DNA of 64,000 bases from CBDBJQ01 sp965206405 (lineage in GTDB: Bacteria; Pseudomonadota; Alphaproteobacteria; UBA8366), in contig CBDBJQ010000006.1 of assembly GCA_965206405.1 (NCBI GenBank), positions 1,612,001 through 1,676,000 on the forward strand, in the 5' to 3' direction. The notes below the pieces were generated by a model. The model saw only the letters and a program-made list of their open reading frames with translations. It searched no databases and was not told the DNA's origin. How positions within the stretch are numbered: the first letter of the stretch is position 1; every line of letters starts with the position of its first letter. Position numbers and translations under genes: made by a program. Below, piece after piece: positions 1 through 8,428 of the stretch.

Positions 1-1643
1 TAGCTCACCGCATCCATCATCTCGCGGATGAGGTGGACGCCAAGGCCGCCGAGTTTTCTCTCCTCGAGCGACAGCCCGATATCGGGCTTGGTTGCCTGGG
101 CCAGTGGATCGTAGGGCTCACCGTCATCGACGATGTCAATCGTGAGGGAGCCATTGTCGAAAATCCCGGCGATCTTGATTTCGTGTTCTTCATTGTCGTC
201 GTAGGAATAGGAGATAACGTTGGTCACGGTTTCCTCGACCGCAAGCTGGATCTGCAGGCATGCTCGCGGGGAAATACCGTTCTCGGTCAGGAACCCCGTC
301 AGTTTTTCCTCAATCCGGGAAATCTCGTTGATGTCGTTCTTGAAGCAGAAATCGAATTGCTGCCCGGAACCGCTTTGCGAACCATTCCCGAAAACATCCC
401 CAGCGCTGCTGGCAGCACCGCGGTCGGCGACGGTCTGATTTACGGTGGGCGTGGCGCCGTCCCTACAGAACAGGGTCAGGCAGGTAATGTCGTCGGCCTG
501 CCGCACACCGGCAGCGAATTCATGCACGGCATCCAGTACGCATTGCGTGGTCGTGGTAGCGTCCTCGCGGGCTGCCGAAGAGAGCGTTTTCACGAGACGC
601 TCTTCCCCGAACTCCTCATCCTCGCTGTTGGCCGCTTCGGTAACACCGTCGGTGTACAGGAACACCGCGTCACCGGGCTCGAGGGATACTTGGCCCTCGG
701 CAAAATCGAGATCCTCGACGACACCGATCGCGATCCCCCGGGTGGAAGGGAGAAACTCGGTCTGTCCGCCGCTACGGACGAGGAGAGGGTTGTTGTGACC
801 GGCATTGGCGTAGCGCAGCACCCGGCTCTCGGGGTCGTAAATGCCGTAGAACACGGTGACAAACATCTCTGCCTCATTCTTCTCCAGAACCAGGTCGTTG
901 ACCTCGCGAAGCACGGCACTGGGTGCGTGGTGTCCGATCGCGGCCGCCTTCATCATGGTCCGGCAAACCATCATGAACAGCGCCGCCGGAACGCCCTTGC
1001 CCGACACATCAGCCATGACGAAGCCGATGCGACCCTCCGTCAGGTGAAACACGTCGTAGAAATCGCCGCCGACTTCCCGCGCTGTCTCCATCGTCGCATA
1101 GACGTTGTAGTTGTCCTTGGAGGGAAAGACGTTGGTCAGAATCGATTTCTGCATCTCGCTGGCGAGGTTGAGATCGCGGCGCAGTTCGACAAGTTGGTCT
1201 CGCGCGGCCAGCGCATTGGCCATCAAGCTGAGATGATTCAGCGTCTTGTTGATGGTGGTTTCGAGATCCTCGAAATTGATCGGCTTGGTGATGAAGTCGA
1301 ACGCGCCCCGGTTCATGGCGGTACGAATGTTTTCCATATCCCCATAGGCCGAAATCATAACAGCGCAGATTTCGTGATTGAGCTGGCCGATCTGCTCAAG
1401 GAGCGCCAGCCCGTCCATCTGCGGCATGTTGATGTCCGACAGGACCAGCCGAATATCTGGATCCTGGCCAAGCTGATTCAGCGCATCGAGACCGTCTCGG
1501 GCGAAGGAAAATATGAGATCGCCCTTGCGGATCTGATGGCGGAATTTTTGGGATACGAGAAGCTCTAGATCCGGTTCGTCGTCAACAACGAGAATCTTCC
1601 GGGGAGCGTCGTCTAGCGCTACTTCTGTCTCGGTTTCGGCCAT
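1..1643 (-). CDS. Receiver-PP2C phosphatase-HATPase fusion regulator (partial, runs off left edge)
   Basis: A stress-type partner-switching regulator; 547 codons are visible from an ATG at 1643 and the C-terminus lies outside the window. Domain order: CheY-like receiver (about residues 15-130; VVDDEPD acidic pocket, phospho-acceptor Asp70 in LVLSDINMP, conserved KPI lysine), SpoIIE/RsbU-type PP2C phosphatase (about 165-400; EVGGDFYD, MADVSGKG and ADDITCLTL metal-binding motifs), then an RsbW/GHKL ATPase domain (from about 430; N-box QLAVEETVTNVISY, DDGEPYDP, GGLGVHLI). Family knowledge: the phosphatase dephosphorylates an anti-sigma-factor antagonist and the ATPase domain is its anti-sigma kinase counterpart, so one chain carries both opposing activities. 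No antagonist or sigma factor is visible here; it could lie beyond the left edge. A long open frame on the + strand is its antisense shadow. Confidence 0.9.
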   Translation of the reverse strand, partial: MAETETEVALDDAPRKILVVDDEPDLELLVSQKFRHQIRKGDLIFSFARDGLDALNQLGQDPDIRLVLSDINMPQMDGLALLEQIGQLNHEICAVMISAYGDMENIRTAMNRGAFDFITKPINFEDLETTINKTLNHLSLMANALAARDQLVELRRDLNLASEMQKSILTNVFPSKDNYNVYATMETAREVGGDFYDVFHLTEGRIGFVMADVSGKGVPAALFMMVCRTMMKAAAIGHHAPSAVLREVNDLVLEKNEAEMFVTVFYGIYDPESRVLRYANAGHNNPLLVRSGGQTEFLPSTRGIAIGVVEDLDFAEGQVSLEPGDAVFLYTDGVTEAANSEDEEFGEERLVKTLSSAAREDATTTTQCVLDAVHEFAAGVRQADDITCLTLFCRDGATPTVNQTVADRGAASSAGDVFGNGSQSGSGQQFDFCFKNDINEISRIEEKLTGFLTENGISPRACLQIQLAVEETVTNVISYSYDDNEEHEIKIAGIFDNGSLTIDIVDDGEPYDPLAQATKPDIGLSLEERKLGGLGVHLIREMMDAVS

Positions 1644-1944
1644 TTCGACTCAATCCGCTACGCTCGAACCCTCCTGTGCTGTTACCACCGAACGCAAACA
1701 GGGCTAAATCGAGACAAAAATAAAGCCTGAATGCGCTAGAATTCAGAGCAAAGAATGCTAAAAACTTCGGTGTTAAGCAAAAAATCTCATTTCGTTATAA
1801 AGCATACGCAAAACATATTATAGGGCAATTTTCTCGAGCCGACCCAGCCTTGGAAATTCGTCGCTATCAGGTGATTTGGGCTTGACCGGCGCGTCTGCGG
1901 CGTTAGTGGTGGAGATCTCCCTCACCTACCCTGTGTGCCAATCG
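1644..1944. other. Divergent intergenic region
   Basis: About 300 bp between the divergently transcribed phosphatase-fusion gene and the DsbA-like gene. It is clearly more AT-rich than its surroundings around 1740-1830 and must carry promoters for both directions. I could not assign specific -35/-10 boxes and see no gene in it. Confidence 0.5.
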
Positions 1945-2727
1945 ATGCCATCTCGCTCTCCCCTACCCGCCATCGCATCGCTTCTTGCCCTGTCATTTTT
2001 TGCGGCTGGGCTGCTGCTTTCGATCGGGCTCGTTTCTCCCTCCCATGCTACGGAAGACACCCGGGAGAACCAAGAATACATCGAATCGATCATCCGCCAG
2101 TACATCCTCGACAATCCTGAAATTATCGAGGAAGCAATCATCCAGCTGCAGAAGCGCGAGCAGGCGGCACGCGACACCACCCGCCGACAAGCCCTGGAGC
2201 GCCATCGCACGGCGATCTTCAACGATCCATTTTCGCCGATTTCCGGCAGTGCTGCAGATCAAGCCAAGGTCACCATCGTTGAATTTTTCGACTATCAGTG
2301 CGGCTATTGCCGCCGTAGCTTCTCCGCCCTGAAAAACACGCTCGACAACGATGCCGGTATTCGGGTTGTCTGGAAGGAGTTCCCGATCCTCGGGCCCGTT
2401 TCCATTATCGCTGCACAGGCCGCCATGGCTGCAAGAAAACAGGGGAAATATCTCGATCTTCACGCCGCCCTGATGAATTCGAAAGGGCGCCTGAACAGAG
2501 ATAAAATCTTTGAGATCGCCGCGCGCGTCGGCCTCGATCTCAACCGGCTCCGCCTCGACATGACAGATCCCGATATCTCCGCCCATTTCGACGAGACCAG
2601 GAAGATCGCCGATGCCTTGCAGATCAATGGCACCCCCGCCTTTATCGTTGGCAACACCATCGTCGACGGCGCCCTGAGCGAAAGTCAGCTCCTGGAGCTG
2701 ATCGCCACCGCCGGCAATGGATCCTAA
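1945..2727 (+). CDS. DsbA/Com1-like periplasmic thiol-disulfide oxidoreductase
   Basis: A 260-residue secreted thioredoxin-fold protein. From the ATG at 1945 it begins with an n-region and a long hydrophobic stretch (residues 8-30) ending in a likely signal-peptidase site after SHA (residue 35); the upstream TTG at 1876 would bury this signal, so 1945 is preferred. A charged helical segment (about 41-90) precedes the thioredoxin fold, as in Com1/ScsC-type proteins where it mediates oligomerisation. The redox motif is C119-G-Y-C122 within EFFDYQCGYC, and a cis-proline loop NGTPAFIVG lies near the C-terminus. It presumably oxidises or isomerises disulfides in exported proteins. No DsbB partner is seen nearby. 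It stands alone, 101 bp before the GST gene. Confidence 0.88.
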   Translation: MPSRSPLPAIASLLALSFFAAGLLLSIGLVSPSHATEDTRENQEYIESIIRQYILDNPEIIEEAIIQLQKREQAARDTTRRQALERHRTAIFNDPFSPISGSAADQAKVTIVEFFDYQCGYCRRSFSALKNTLDNDAGIRVVWKEFPILGPVSIIAAQAAMAARKQGKYLDLHAALMNSKGRLNRDKIFEIAARVGLDLNRLRLDMTDPDISAHFDETRKIADALQINGTPAFIVGNTIVDGALSESQLLELIATAGNGS

Positions 2728-2752
2728 AACGCCTCGACAGACACCCCTCCCC

Positions 2753-2788
2753 GTAGATGCCCTGGTAGATGCCCTAGCAGATACCCCG
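2753..2788. repeat. 12-bp short tandem repeat, three degenerate copies
   Basis: Units at 2753-2764, 2765-2776 and 2777-2788 (GTAGATGCCCTG, GTAGATGCCCTA, GCAGATACCCCG), starting 25 bp after the DsbA-like stop codon. They are contiguous with no spacers. One of many short tandem duplications next to gene ends in this window. Confidence 0.8.
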
Positions 2789-2828
2789 ATAAACCCTAGG
2801 CGACGCGCTCCGCGTTGCGGAGAATCCC

Positions 2829-3488
2829 ATGATTGATCTCTATACCGCTGCGACACCGAACGGCTACAAAGCTTCCATCGCCCTTGAGGAGCTCGGCCTC
2901 GATTACGAGGCCCACATCCTCGATCTATCGGCGGAAGACCAGAAGAAGCCAGATTTTCTTGCCTTGAACCCCAACGGCCGGATCCCTGCGATCGTCGACC
3001 GGGGCGAGGGTGGGTTCCCTGTTTTTGAATCAGGCGCAATCCTCATCTACCTCGCCGAAAAAACCGGCCGCCTCATGCCGGCCGACCGCAAGCAACGCTC
3101 CGAAGTAATCCAGTGGCTGATGTTCCAGATGTCCGGTGTTGGCCCGATGATGGGACAGGCGAATGTTTTCCACCGCTACCTCGACGAAAAGATCCCGACC
3201 GCCATCGAGCGCTACCAGACCGAAGGCCGCCGCCTGCTCAAGGTGCTGGACGGCAGGCTCGCCGGGCGGGACTATATCTGCGGGGAGTTTTCCATCGCCG
3301 ACATCGCAACCTGGCCCTGGGCTCGCGGCTATAAATGGAGCGGCATCGATATCGGCGGCCTTCACCAGCTGCAAGGCTGGATCGACAGAATGTACGATCG
3401 GCCGGCCTGCATCCGGGGAATCAATGTACCGCCACCCGGGACCGCTTCCGATACCGTCGACATGGCGCGCTCCATTCTCGTCGATTAA
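2829..3488 (+). CDS. Glutathione S-transferase (nu-class/YfcG-like)
   Basis: A 219-residue cytosolic GST. The N-terminal thioredoxin-like domain begins [20 protein letters not shown], a pattern typical of the YfcG/YghU (nu-class) disulfide-bond reductases, in which a Thr-Pro-Asn segment replaces the usual catalytic Ser/Tyr/Cys. The GSH-gamma-Glu binding motif [11 protein letters not shown] (about residues 66-76) and the cis-Pro motif NPNGRIPAI are present. The helical C-terminal domain holds the usual N-capping region [11 protein letters not shown]. Length is normal for the family. It lies 57 bp upstream of the crotonase gene and may be co-transcribed. The physiological substrate cannot be inferred. 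Confidence 0.88.
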   Translation: MIDLYTAATPNGYKASIALEELGLDYEAHILDLSAEDQKKPDFLALNPNGRIPAIVDRGEGGFPVFESGAILIYLAEKTGRLMPADRKQRSEVIQWLMFQMSGVGPMMGQANVFHRYLDEKIPTAIERYQTEGRRLLKVLDGRLAGRDYICGEFSIADIATWPWARGYKWSGIDIGGLHQLQGWIDRMYDRPACIRGINVPPPGTASDTVDMARSILVD

Positions 3489-3545
3489 ACCACCGGAAAA
3501 TACTGCTGGGCATGAAACACCGTCGGGCATGAGGGAGAGAAGGTC

Positions 3546-4322
3546 GTGGACGACATACTGATCGAAACGGACGGGCGCATCGCAACCCTGACGCTCAACC
3601 GCCCCGACAGCCTGAACGCGATGAACGAGTCAATGTGGCGGCGCCTCGGCGACCTGATGGCCGAATGTGATGCAGATACGAATCTTCGCTGCCTGATTCT
3701 GCGGAGCGCCGGTGATCGCGCCTTCAGTGCCGGCGCCGACATCAAGGAGTTCGAGATGTCCCGGCGCGACAAGGCCTCGGCGACCAAATACGGCCACGCC
3801 GTCCATTACGGACTCTCATCCATCGGTGCCTGCCGGCACCCTGTCATCGCCGAGATCGAGGGGCTTTGCGTTGGCGGCGGTTTTGGCATCGCCTCCTGCT
3901 GTGACTTCCGAGTCTGCGAGCAATCCAGCAAATTCGGCGTGCCTGTGAAGCGCCTGGGGTTGGTTGAGGCACATGAAGAGCTGCGCCCCCTCGTGGCGAA
4001 GTTCGGCCCCAACGCGTTGCTGGAAATTCTGCTTCTCGGCAACGTCTTTGGGGCCGAGGATGCCGTGCGGATGGGGCTGGTCAACCGGGTTGTACCGGAT
4101 GGCACGGTGGCCGAAACGGTTCGCGGCATGGCCGAATCGATCGCCGAGGGTGCGCCCCTGTCCGCCCGCTGGCACAAGAAGTTCATCCTGCGCCTGCTCG
4201 ATCCAAAGCCGCTTTCGCCCGAGGAACTCGAGGAAGGCTTTGATTGTTACGACACCGAGGATTTCCAGACGGGGCGCGAAGCTTTCGTCAACAAGATGGC
4301 GCCGGTGTTCCAAGGTCGCTAG
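3546..4322 (+). CDS. Enoyl-CoA hydratase/isomerase (crotonase) family protein
   Basis: A 258-residue crotonase-fold protein. The GTG start at 3546 is supported by a strong purine-rich ribosome-binding site (GGGAGAGAAGG) just upstream. Oxyanion-hole elements are visible: FSAGADIKEF (about 60-70) and EGLCVGGGFGIASCCD (about 103-118). The region that carries the catalytic glutamates in true enoyl-CoA hydratases is atypical: it reads FGVPVKRLGLVEAHEELRPL instead of the usual PExxxGxxPGxGGTQRL. The reaction is therefore not assured to be hydration; isomerase, dehydratase or hydrolase activity is possible. Acyl-CoA substrate binding is well supported, the specific chemistry is not. Confidence 0.85.
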   Translation: MDDILIETDGRIATLTLNRPDSLNAMNESMWRRLGDLMAECDADTNLRCLILRSAGDRAFSAGADIKEFEMSRRDKASATKYGHAVHYGLSSIGACRHPVIAEIEGLCVGGGFGIASCCDFRVCEQSSKFGVPVKRLGLVEAHEELRPLVAKFGPNALLEILLLGNVFGAEDAVRMGLVNRVVPDGTVAETVRGMAESIAEGAPLSARWHKKFILRLLDPKPLSPEELEEGFDCYDTEDFQTGREAFVNKMAPVFQGR

Positions 4323-4448
4323 AAAGCCGGTGATTTCGGAGCCGCCGATAAGGCCCACAATTTCGAAGCCTTGGTTCCGGAATCAGTCGTTTCGGGGTCG
4401 ATAGTTCTGGCCAAGACCTGTAGTTTCGGGGCGCCGACGGAGAATTCG

Positions 4449-4895
4449 ATGCCAGACAATCCCTCGATTGCGATCCTGAACGGGCCCAATCTCAACATGC
4501 TTGGTGTCCGGCAACCCGATATCTACGGGCACCAGACCCTCGACGACATCCGGGATGCTTGCGCACGCCATGCTGGGGAAATCGGTGTCGAGATCGATTT
4601 CCGCCAGACTAACGTCGAGGGCGAGCTGGTCACATGGATCCAGGAAGCCCGGGAGAACCGTGACGGGTTGGTCATCAATGCCGCCGCCTACACCCACACC
4701 TCAGTTGCCCTGTTCGATGCGCTCAGCCTACTCGACATCCCCGTCATCGAGGTTCATCTCTCGAACATCCATGCACGCGAAGAGTTCCGCCGCCACTCTT
4801 ACGTCGCACCGGTCGCTGCCGGAAGTATTTGCGGTTTCGGCGTCAGCGGCTATCTCATGGCGCTCGATGCCTTTTCCCAGCTTGTCCGGCAATAG
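4449..4895 (+). CDS. aroQ: Type II 3-dehydroquinate dehydratase
   Basis: A 148-residue enzyme of the shikimate pathway (3-dehydroquinate to 3-dehydroshikimate), a dodecamer in characterised homologues. The start at ATG 4449 has a GGAG ribosome-binding site and places the family N-terminus exactly: ILNGPNLNMLG with catalytic Tyr26 in DIYG. Further conserved features are the flexible lid arginine (GVRQP), the N-x-A-A-Y-T substrate loop (VINAAAYTHTS) and HLSNIHAREEFRRHS carrying the catalytic histidine and C-terminal arginines. An in-frame upstream extension to 4371 has no family counterpart and was rejected. The gene is 21-33 bp from accB, matching the aroQ-accB-accC order common in proteobacteria. 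Confidence 0.96.
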   Translation: MPDNPSIAILNGPNLNMLGVRQPDIYGHQTLDDIRDACARHAGEIGVEIDFRQTNVEGELVTWIQEARENRDGLVINAAAYTHTSVALFDALSLLDIPVIEVHLSNIHAREEFRRHSYVAPVAAGSICGFGVSGYLMALDAFSQLVRQ

Positions 4896-4916
4896 CGCAG
4901 AACGGCACCGCAACGG

Positions 4917-5363
4917 GTGACCCGAACGATGACCAAACTCCAGGTCGATCAAGATCTGATCCGTGAACTCAGCGCGCTGCTCGAGGAAACCGGTCTCTCC
5001 GAGATCGAGATTTCCGAAGAGGGCCGCAGCATCCGCATCTCGCGCTCAGCCACTGTAGCCGCCCCCGTTGCTGGCTCGACCTTGCCGGCAGCAGAAGACA
5101 TGCTGGCGTCCAAGACCCCGCTGACCGAGGACGGTGTCGTCCACGCACCGATCGTTGGAACCGTCTATCTGTCGCCGCAGCCGGATGCAGCGCCCTTCGT
5201 CTCTCCGGGCAGCACCGTGACCGAGGGGCAGACCCTGATGATCATCGAGGCCATGAAGGTGATGAATCAGATTCCCGCACCCCGGGCCGGTACGCTCGAA
5301 ACGGTTCTGGTGCAGGACGGGCAGCCGGTCGAGTTCGGCGAACCCCTGGTCGTCCTCAAGTAA
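4917..5363 (+). CDS. accB: Acetyl-CoA carboxylase biotin carboxyl carrier protein
   Basis: BCCP subunit of acetyl-CoA carboxylase, carrying the biotin prosthetic group in the first step of fatty-acid synthesis. 148 residues from GTG 4917, or 144 from the in-frame ATG at 4929; the ribosome-binding signal does not decide. The N-terminal helix region (LIRELSALLEETGLSEIEI) is followed by a short Ala/Pro linker and the biotinyl domain with HAPIVGTVYLSP and the biotinylation motif EAMKVM, biotinyl-lysine Lys114 counted from the GTG. It is immediately followed by accC (10 bp gap), so the two subunits are very likely co-translated. Confidence 0.96.
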   Translation: MTRTMTKLQVDQDLIRELSALLEETGLSEIEISEEGRSIRISRSATVAAPVAGSTLPAAEDMLASKTPLTEDGVVHAPIVGTVYLSPQPDAAPFVSPGSTVTEGQTLMIIEAMKVMNQIPAPRAGTLETVLVQDGQPVEFGEPLVVLK

Positions 5364-5373
5364 ATCGTCATTC

Positions 5374-6732
5374 TTGAGTGAATCCTTGTTCGACAAGATC
5401 CTTATTGCCAACCGGTCGGAAGTGGCGTTGCGCGTCCACCGCGCGTGCCGGGAAATGGGCATACAGACAGTCGCCGTTCACTCGACTGCCGATTCTGATG
5501 CCATGCATGTGCGCCTTGCCGACGAGTCGGTGTGCATCGGCCCGCCGCCGCCGCAGAACAGCTATCTCAACATTCCGGCGATACTGACCGCCGCCAGCCT
5601 CACCGGCGTGGATGCGATCCACCCTGGCACCGGATTCCTGTCGGAAGATCCCACCTTCGCCGAAATCGTTGAGGAACACGGGTTCACCTTCATTGGCCCC
5701 ACGCCCGAGCACATCCGGAAGATGGGAAACAAGATCGAGGCCAAGCAGATCGCTGCCGAGATCGGACTCCCCGTCGTTCCGGGAACAGACGGCGCCGTCG
5801 GTGCCGATGACGACATTCATGCCGCCGCCGCGGAGATCGGCTATCCCGTCCTCATCAAGGCCGTGGCCGGAGGCGGGGGGCGCGGCATGGCGGTCGCCCG
5901 GTCAGCAACCGAGATTGAGGACGCTGCCAACCTGTGCCGCCGCGAGGCCAAGGCGGGTTTCGGCGACGATACCGTCTACATGGAACGCTACCTCGGCAAA
6001 CCACGCCATATTGAGATCCAGGTTCTCGGTGACGGTCTTGGCAAGGTAGTCCACTTCGGGGAGAGGGATTGCTCATTGCAGCGGCGCCACCAGAAAGTGC
6101 TCGAGGAGGCCCATTCCCCCGCCCTTCTACCCAAACAGCGGGCCGAACTCGGTGCACAGGTGGCGGACGCGCTCGCCAAGCTTCGCTATCGCGGCGCCGG
6201 CACCATCGAGTTTCTCTACGAGGACGGCGCTTTTTTCTTCATTGAGATGAACACCCGCCTGCAGGTCGAGCACCCGATCACGGAGATGATCTATGGTGTC
6301 GACCTGGTCGCCACCCAGATCAAGATCGCCGCCGGCGACACCGCGCTGCCGGAGCAGGATTCGCTAGTCGCCCGGGGACACGCGATCGAATGTCGGATCA
6401 ACGCCGAACACCCCGTCACCATGCTGCCCTCACCGGGCCGGGTCGGCGAATACCACCCACCGGGCGGCATCGGCGTTCGGGTCGACTCTGCGCTGTACAA
6501 CGGATGCACGGTTCCGCCCTATTACGACAGCTTGGTCGCCAAGCTGGTGGTTCACGGCGACGACCGCGAGACGTGCCTGCGGCGGCTTGCCCGTAGCCTC
6601 GACGAATGTGTCATTGACGGCATCGAGACCAACATCCCCTTGCATCGGTCCCTGATCGAGGAACCGGACATAAAGCGCGGCGACTACGACATCCACTGGC
6701 TGGAGAAGTGGCTCGCGGACAAGCGTCCCTGA
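5374..6732 (+). CDS. accC: Acetyl-CoA carboxylase biotin carboxylase subunit
   Basis: A 452-residue ATP-grasp biotin carboxylase that carboxylates the AccB biotin using ATP and bicarbonate. The start is a TTG at 5374 (a second in-frame TTG lies four codons downstream); no ATG is positioned upstream of the conserved KILIANRSEVALR N-terminus. Visible motifs: nucleotide-binding loop GGGGRGMAVAR (about 166-176), ERDCSLQRRHQKVLEE, the metal-binding EMNTRLQVEHPITEMI, and the C-terminal RINAEHP. Length is usual. It forms an operon with aroQ and accB upstream and possibly with aat 18 bp downstream. Confidence 0.96.
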   Translation: MSESLFDKILIANRSEVALRVHRACREMGIQTVAVHSTADSDAMHVRLADESVCIGPPPPQNSYLNIPAILTAASLTGVDAIHPGTGFLSEDPTFAEIVEEHGFTFIGPTPEHIRKMGNKIEAKQIAAEIGLPVVPGTDGAVGADDDIHAAAAEIGYPVLIKAVAGGGGRGMAVARSATEIEDAANLCRREAKAGFGDDTVYMERYLGKPRHIEIQVLGDGLGKVVHFGERDCSLQRRHQKVLEEAHSPALLPKQRAELGAQVADALAKLRYRGAGTIEFLYEDGAFFFIEMNTRLQVEHPITEMIYGVDLVATQIKIAAGDTALPEQDSLVARGHAIECRINAEHPVTMLPSPGRVGEYHPPGGIGVRVDSALYNGCTVPPYYDSLVAKLVVHGDDRETCLRRLARSLDECVIDGIETNIPLHRSLIEEPDIKRGDYDIHWLEKWLADKRP

Positions 6733-6750
6733 AAAGGCGGCCTGAGAGGC

Positions 6751-7428
6751 TTGAGCAACACTCGCATGGAACAGCAGGACATTCCCGAGGGCCTGACGCC
6801 CGAAATGCTGCTCCGGACCTACGCTGCCGGTCTTTTCCCCATGGCCGAGAGCCGCGATGACCCGGCCCTCTATTTCGTCGAACCCCGGCATCGCGGCCTG
6901 ATCCTACTCGACCGGTTCCATGTGCCGCGGCGCCTGCGCAGGATCGTGCGTAGCCGGGCATTTACCGTCACCTTCAACCGGCAATTTCCGGCGGTCGTCA
7001 GGGAATGCGCGGCACATACCGAAACGCGACCGGAAACCTGGATCAGCGACCGCATCATCGCGCTCTACTGCGCCCTGCACCGCAACGGGCACGGGCATAG
7101 TGTCGAATGCTGGAAAGACGGCTGGCTGGTCGGCGGGATCTACGGCGTCTCTCTGAAAGGCGCATTCTTCGGAGAGAGCATGTACAGCCGGTACACCAAT
7201 GCCAGCAAGGTTGCCCTCGTCCATCTCGTTGCCCGTCTCGTCGGTGCTGGTTTTATCTTTCTCGACACGCAATTCGTAACCGATCACCTGGCCCAGTTCG
7301 GGACCATCGCCGTCGAGCGTTCAGAATACCAATCGCTGCTCTCCAAGGCGCTCGAGCATGACGCCGATATCCTGCGCGAACCGACGCCGAACGATCTCGA
7401 AGCCGTGATGCGGAATGCGGATACGTGA
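6751..7428 (+). CDS. aat: Leucyl/phenylalanyl-tRNA-protein transferase
   Basis: Transfers Leu or Phe from aminoacyl-tRNA to the N-terminus of proteins starting with Lys or Arg, creating N-degrons that ClpS delivers to ClpAP. Both clpS and clpA are in this same window (15.0-17.8 kb). 225 residues from TTG 6751; an in-frame ATG at 6766 is an alternative start. Family motifs: [23 protein letters not shown], then [19 protein letters not shown] and [17 protein letters not shown]. This is the shorter form usual in alphaproteobacteria. Confidence 0.95.
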   Translation: MSNTRMEQQDIPEGLTPEMLLRTYAAGLFPMAESRDDPALYFVEPRHRGLILLDRFHVPRRLRRIVRSRAFTVTFNRQFPAVVRECAAHTETRPETWISDRIIALYCALHRNGHGHSVECWKDGWLVGGIYGVSLKGAFFGESMYSRYTNASKVALVHLVARLVGAGFIFLDTQFVTDHLAQFGTIAVERSEYQSLLSKALEHDADILREPTPNDLEAVMRNADT

Positions 7429-7470
7429 AGCGCAACGCGCGATGAATGGCGCCGGTCAGCCCGACACCGG

Positions 7471-7911
7471 CTATCCCGATACCTCTCCGGTGCGGAAGCA
7501 TTCCAGCACCCAGACATCATAAACCGGGTGTTCGAGGCCATTCAGTGCCGGACTCGAGGCAAACATCCAGCCCTGGAACACCGTTACCCGCGCCTCACCA
7601 CGGCGCAGTTCCACGATTTCGAGAAACACCGTTGATTCCGGTGGTTCCTCCGGCGGGGCCCGCTCGCAGCGGCGGGCGATGATTTCCAGAGTGCCGAACA
7701 AAATTTTCTCGCCGATGGCCGCCTCGAAGACCGACACCCGCGCCGTTACCTTGTCGAGTCCCTGAAGCTTGACCGCGTTTCCGGGAAAGGCCCTGGCCGC
7801 CAAGCCCGCGCCACAGACAGCGCAGATCATCGCAACGGCTATCAGCCTTCCCAGGACACGGCCAGCCGCACCTGTATTGTCGGCAGCGCTATTTATCAGC
7901 GTTCTTTCCAC
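7471..7911 (-). CDS. DUF2155 domain protein, exported
   Basis: 146 residues from a GTG at 7911. A hydrophobic segment (about 20-40) ending in ARA suggests a signal peptide. The rest matches the DUF2155 family: KLQGLDKVTARVSVFEA, then the RCERAPPEEPPES and FQGWMFASSPALNGLEHPVYDVWVLEC segments with paired cysteines. Family proteins are periplasmic and of unknown function, usually encoded beside aat/acc genes in alphaproteobacteria. The gene overlaps the end of the upstream MlaD gene by 23 bp, implying translational coupling and a role linked to envelope lipid transport. Confidence 0.87.
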   Translation of the reverse strand: MERTLINSAADNTGAAGRVLGRLIAVAMICAVCGAGLAARAFPGNAVKLQGLDKVTARVSVFEAAIGEKILFGTLEIIARRCERAPPEEPPESTVFLEIVELRRGEARVTVFQGWMFASSPALNGLEHPVYDVWVLECFRTGEVSG

Positions 7912-8347
7912 TGGCAGAAAAGATTATTTGGCCCAGCAGGTCTTCCAGCGAAACCGCGTCCTTGGTTCGCGTGATTTCGTCGCCGTGCTTCAAATATTCC
8001 AATTGCTCTCCCGGCTTCAGCTTGATGAACTTTTTGCCAAAGAGGCCGTCACTGCGGATAACCGCCTGCGTATCAACAGGCAGTTTGAGGTCCGGGCTTA
8101 TCTGGAGGTCAACCACGGCACGGTAGGTTTCGTAGCTCACCGACAGCGACGTCACCGAGCCAACCTCCACGCCACCGATTCTGACGCCGCTGCCAGACGA
8201 GAGGCCGTCGGCGGTGTTGAACCTGGCTTGTAGACGGTACCCGTCCACAGGCTTCAGCCCGCTCTCGAAATAACCGAACACGATGAACAATGCAGCGGTC
8301 AGCAGGACGATCGCACCGAGAATCGTCTCGAGAGAGTTTCGGGTCAT
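7889..8347 (-). CDS. mlaD: MlaD-family phospholipid-transport substrate-binding protein (canonical copy)
   Basis: A 152-residue MCE-domain protein. One N-terminal transmembrane anchor (about residues 9-30) is followed by a single MCE domain: YRLQARFNTADGLSSGSGVRIGGVEVGSV, LPVDTQAVIRSDGLFGKKFIKLKPG. In the Mla system MlaD forms a periplasmic hexamer on the inner-membrane ABC transporter that moves phospholipids between membranes. Here it is second of two adjacent MCE genes and overlaps DUF2155. No MlaE permease or MlaF ATPase is adjacent; an MlaF-like ATPase is encoded 45 kb away at 53.7 kb. Confidence 0.92.
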   Translation of the reverse strand: MTRNSLETILGAIVLLTAALFIVFGYFESGLKPVDGYRLQARFNTADGLSSGSGVRIGGVEVGSVTSLSVSYETYRAVVDLQISPDLKLPVDTQAVIRSDGLFGKKFIKLKPGEQLEYLKHGDEITRTKDAVSLEDLLGQIIFSASGKNADK

Positions 8348-8428
8348 AGCAAAACCTTTATATCGGGAAAACCTGCGCCGATAGTCGGGAGGGTGTTCTT
8401 GGTCGAAAGGGTGTTCTGCCGCATCGCT

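Noticed and set aside
33..1568. 511-codon + strand open frame
   Set aside because: Antisense to the receiver-PP2C-ATPase gene, whose - strand translation has clear domain motifs; the + product matches nothing.
1993..3039. 348-codon - strand open frame over the DsbA and GST genes
   Set aside because: It covers two genes with strong motifs on the + strand and translates to an Arg/Gly/Asp-rich unrecognised product.
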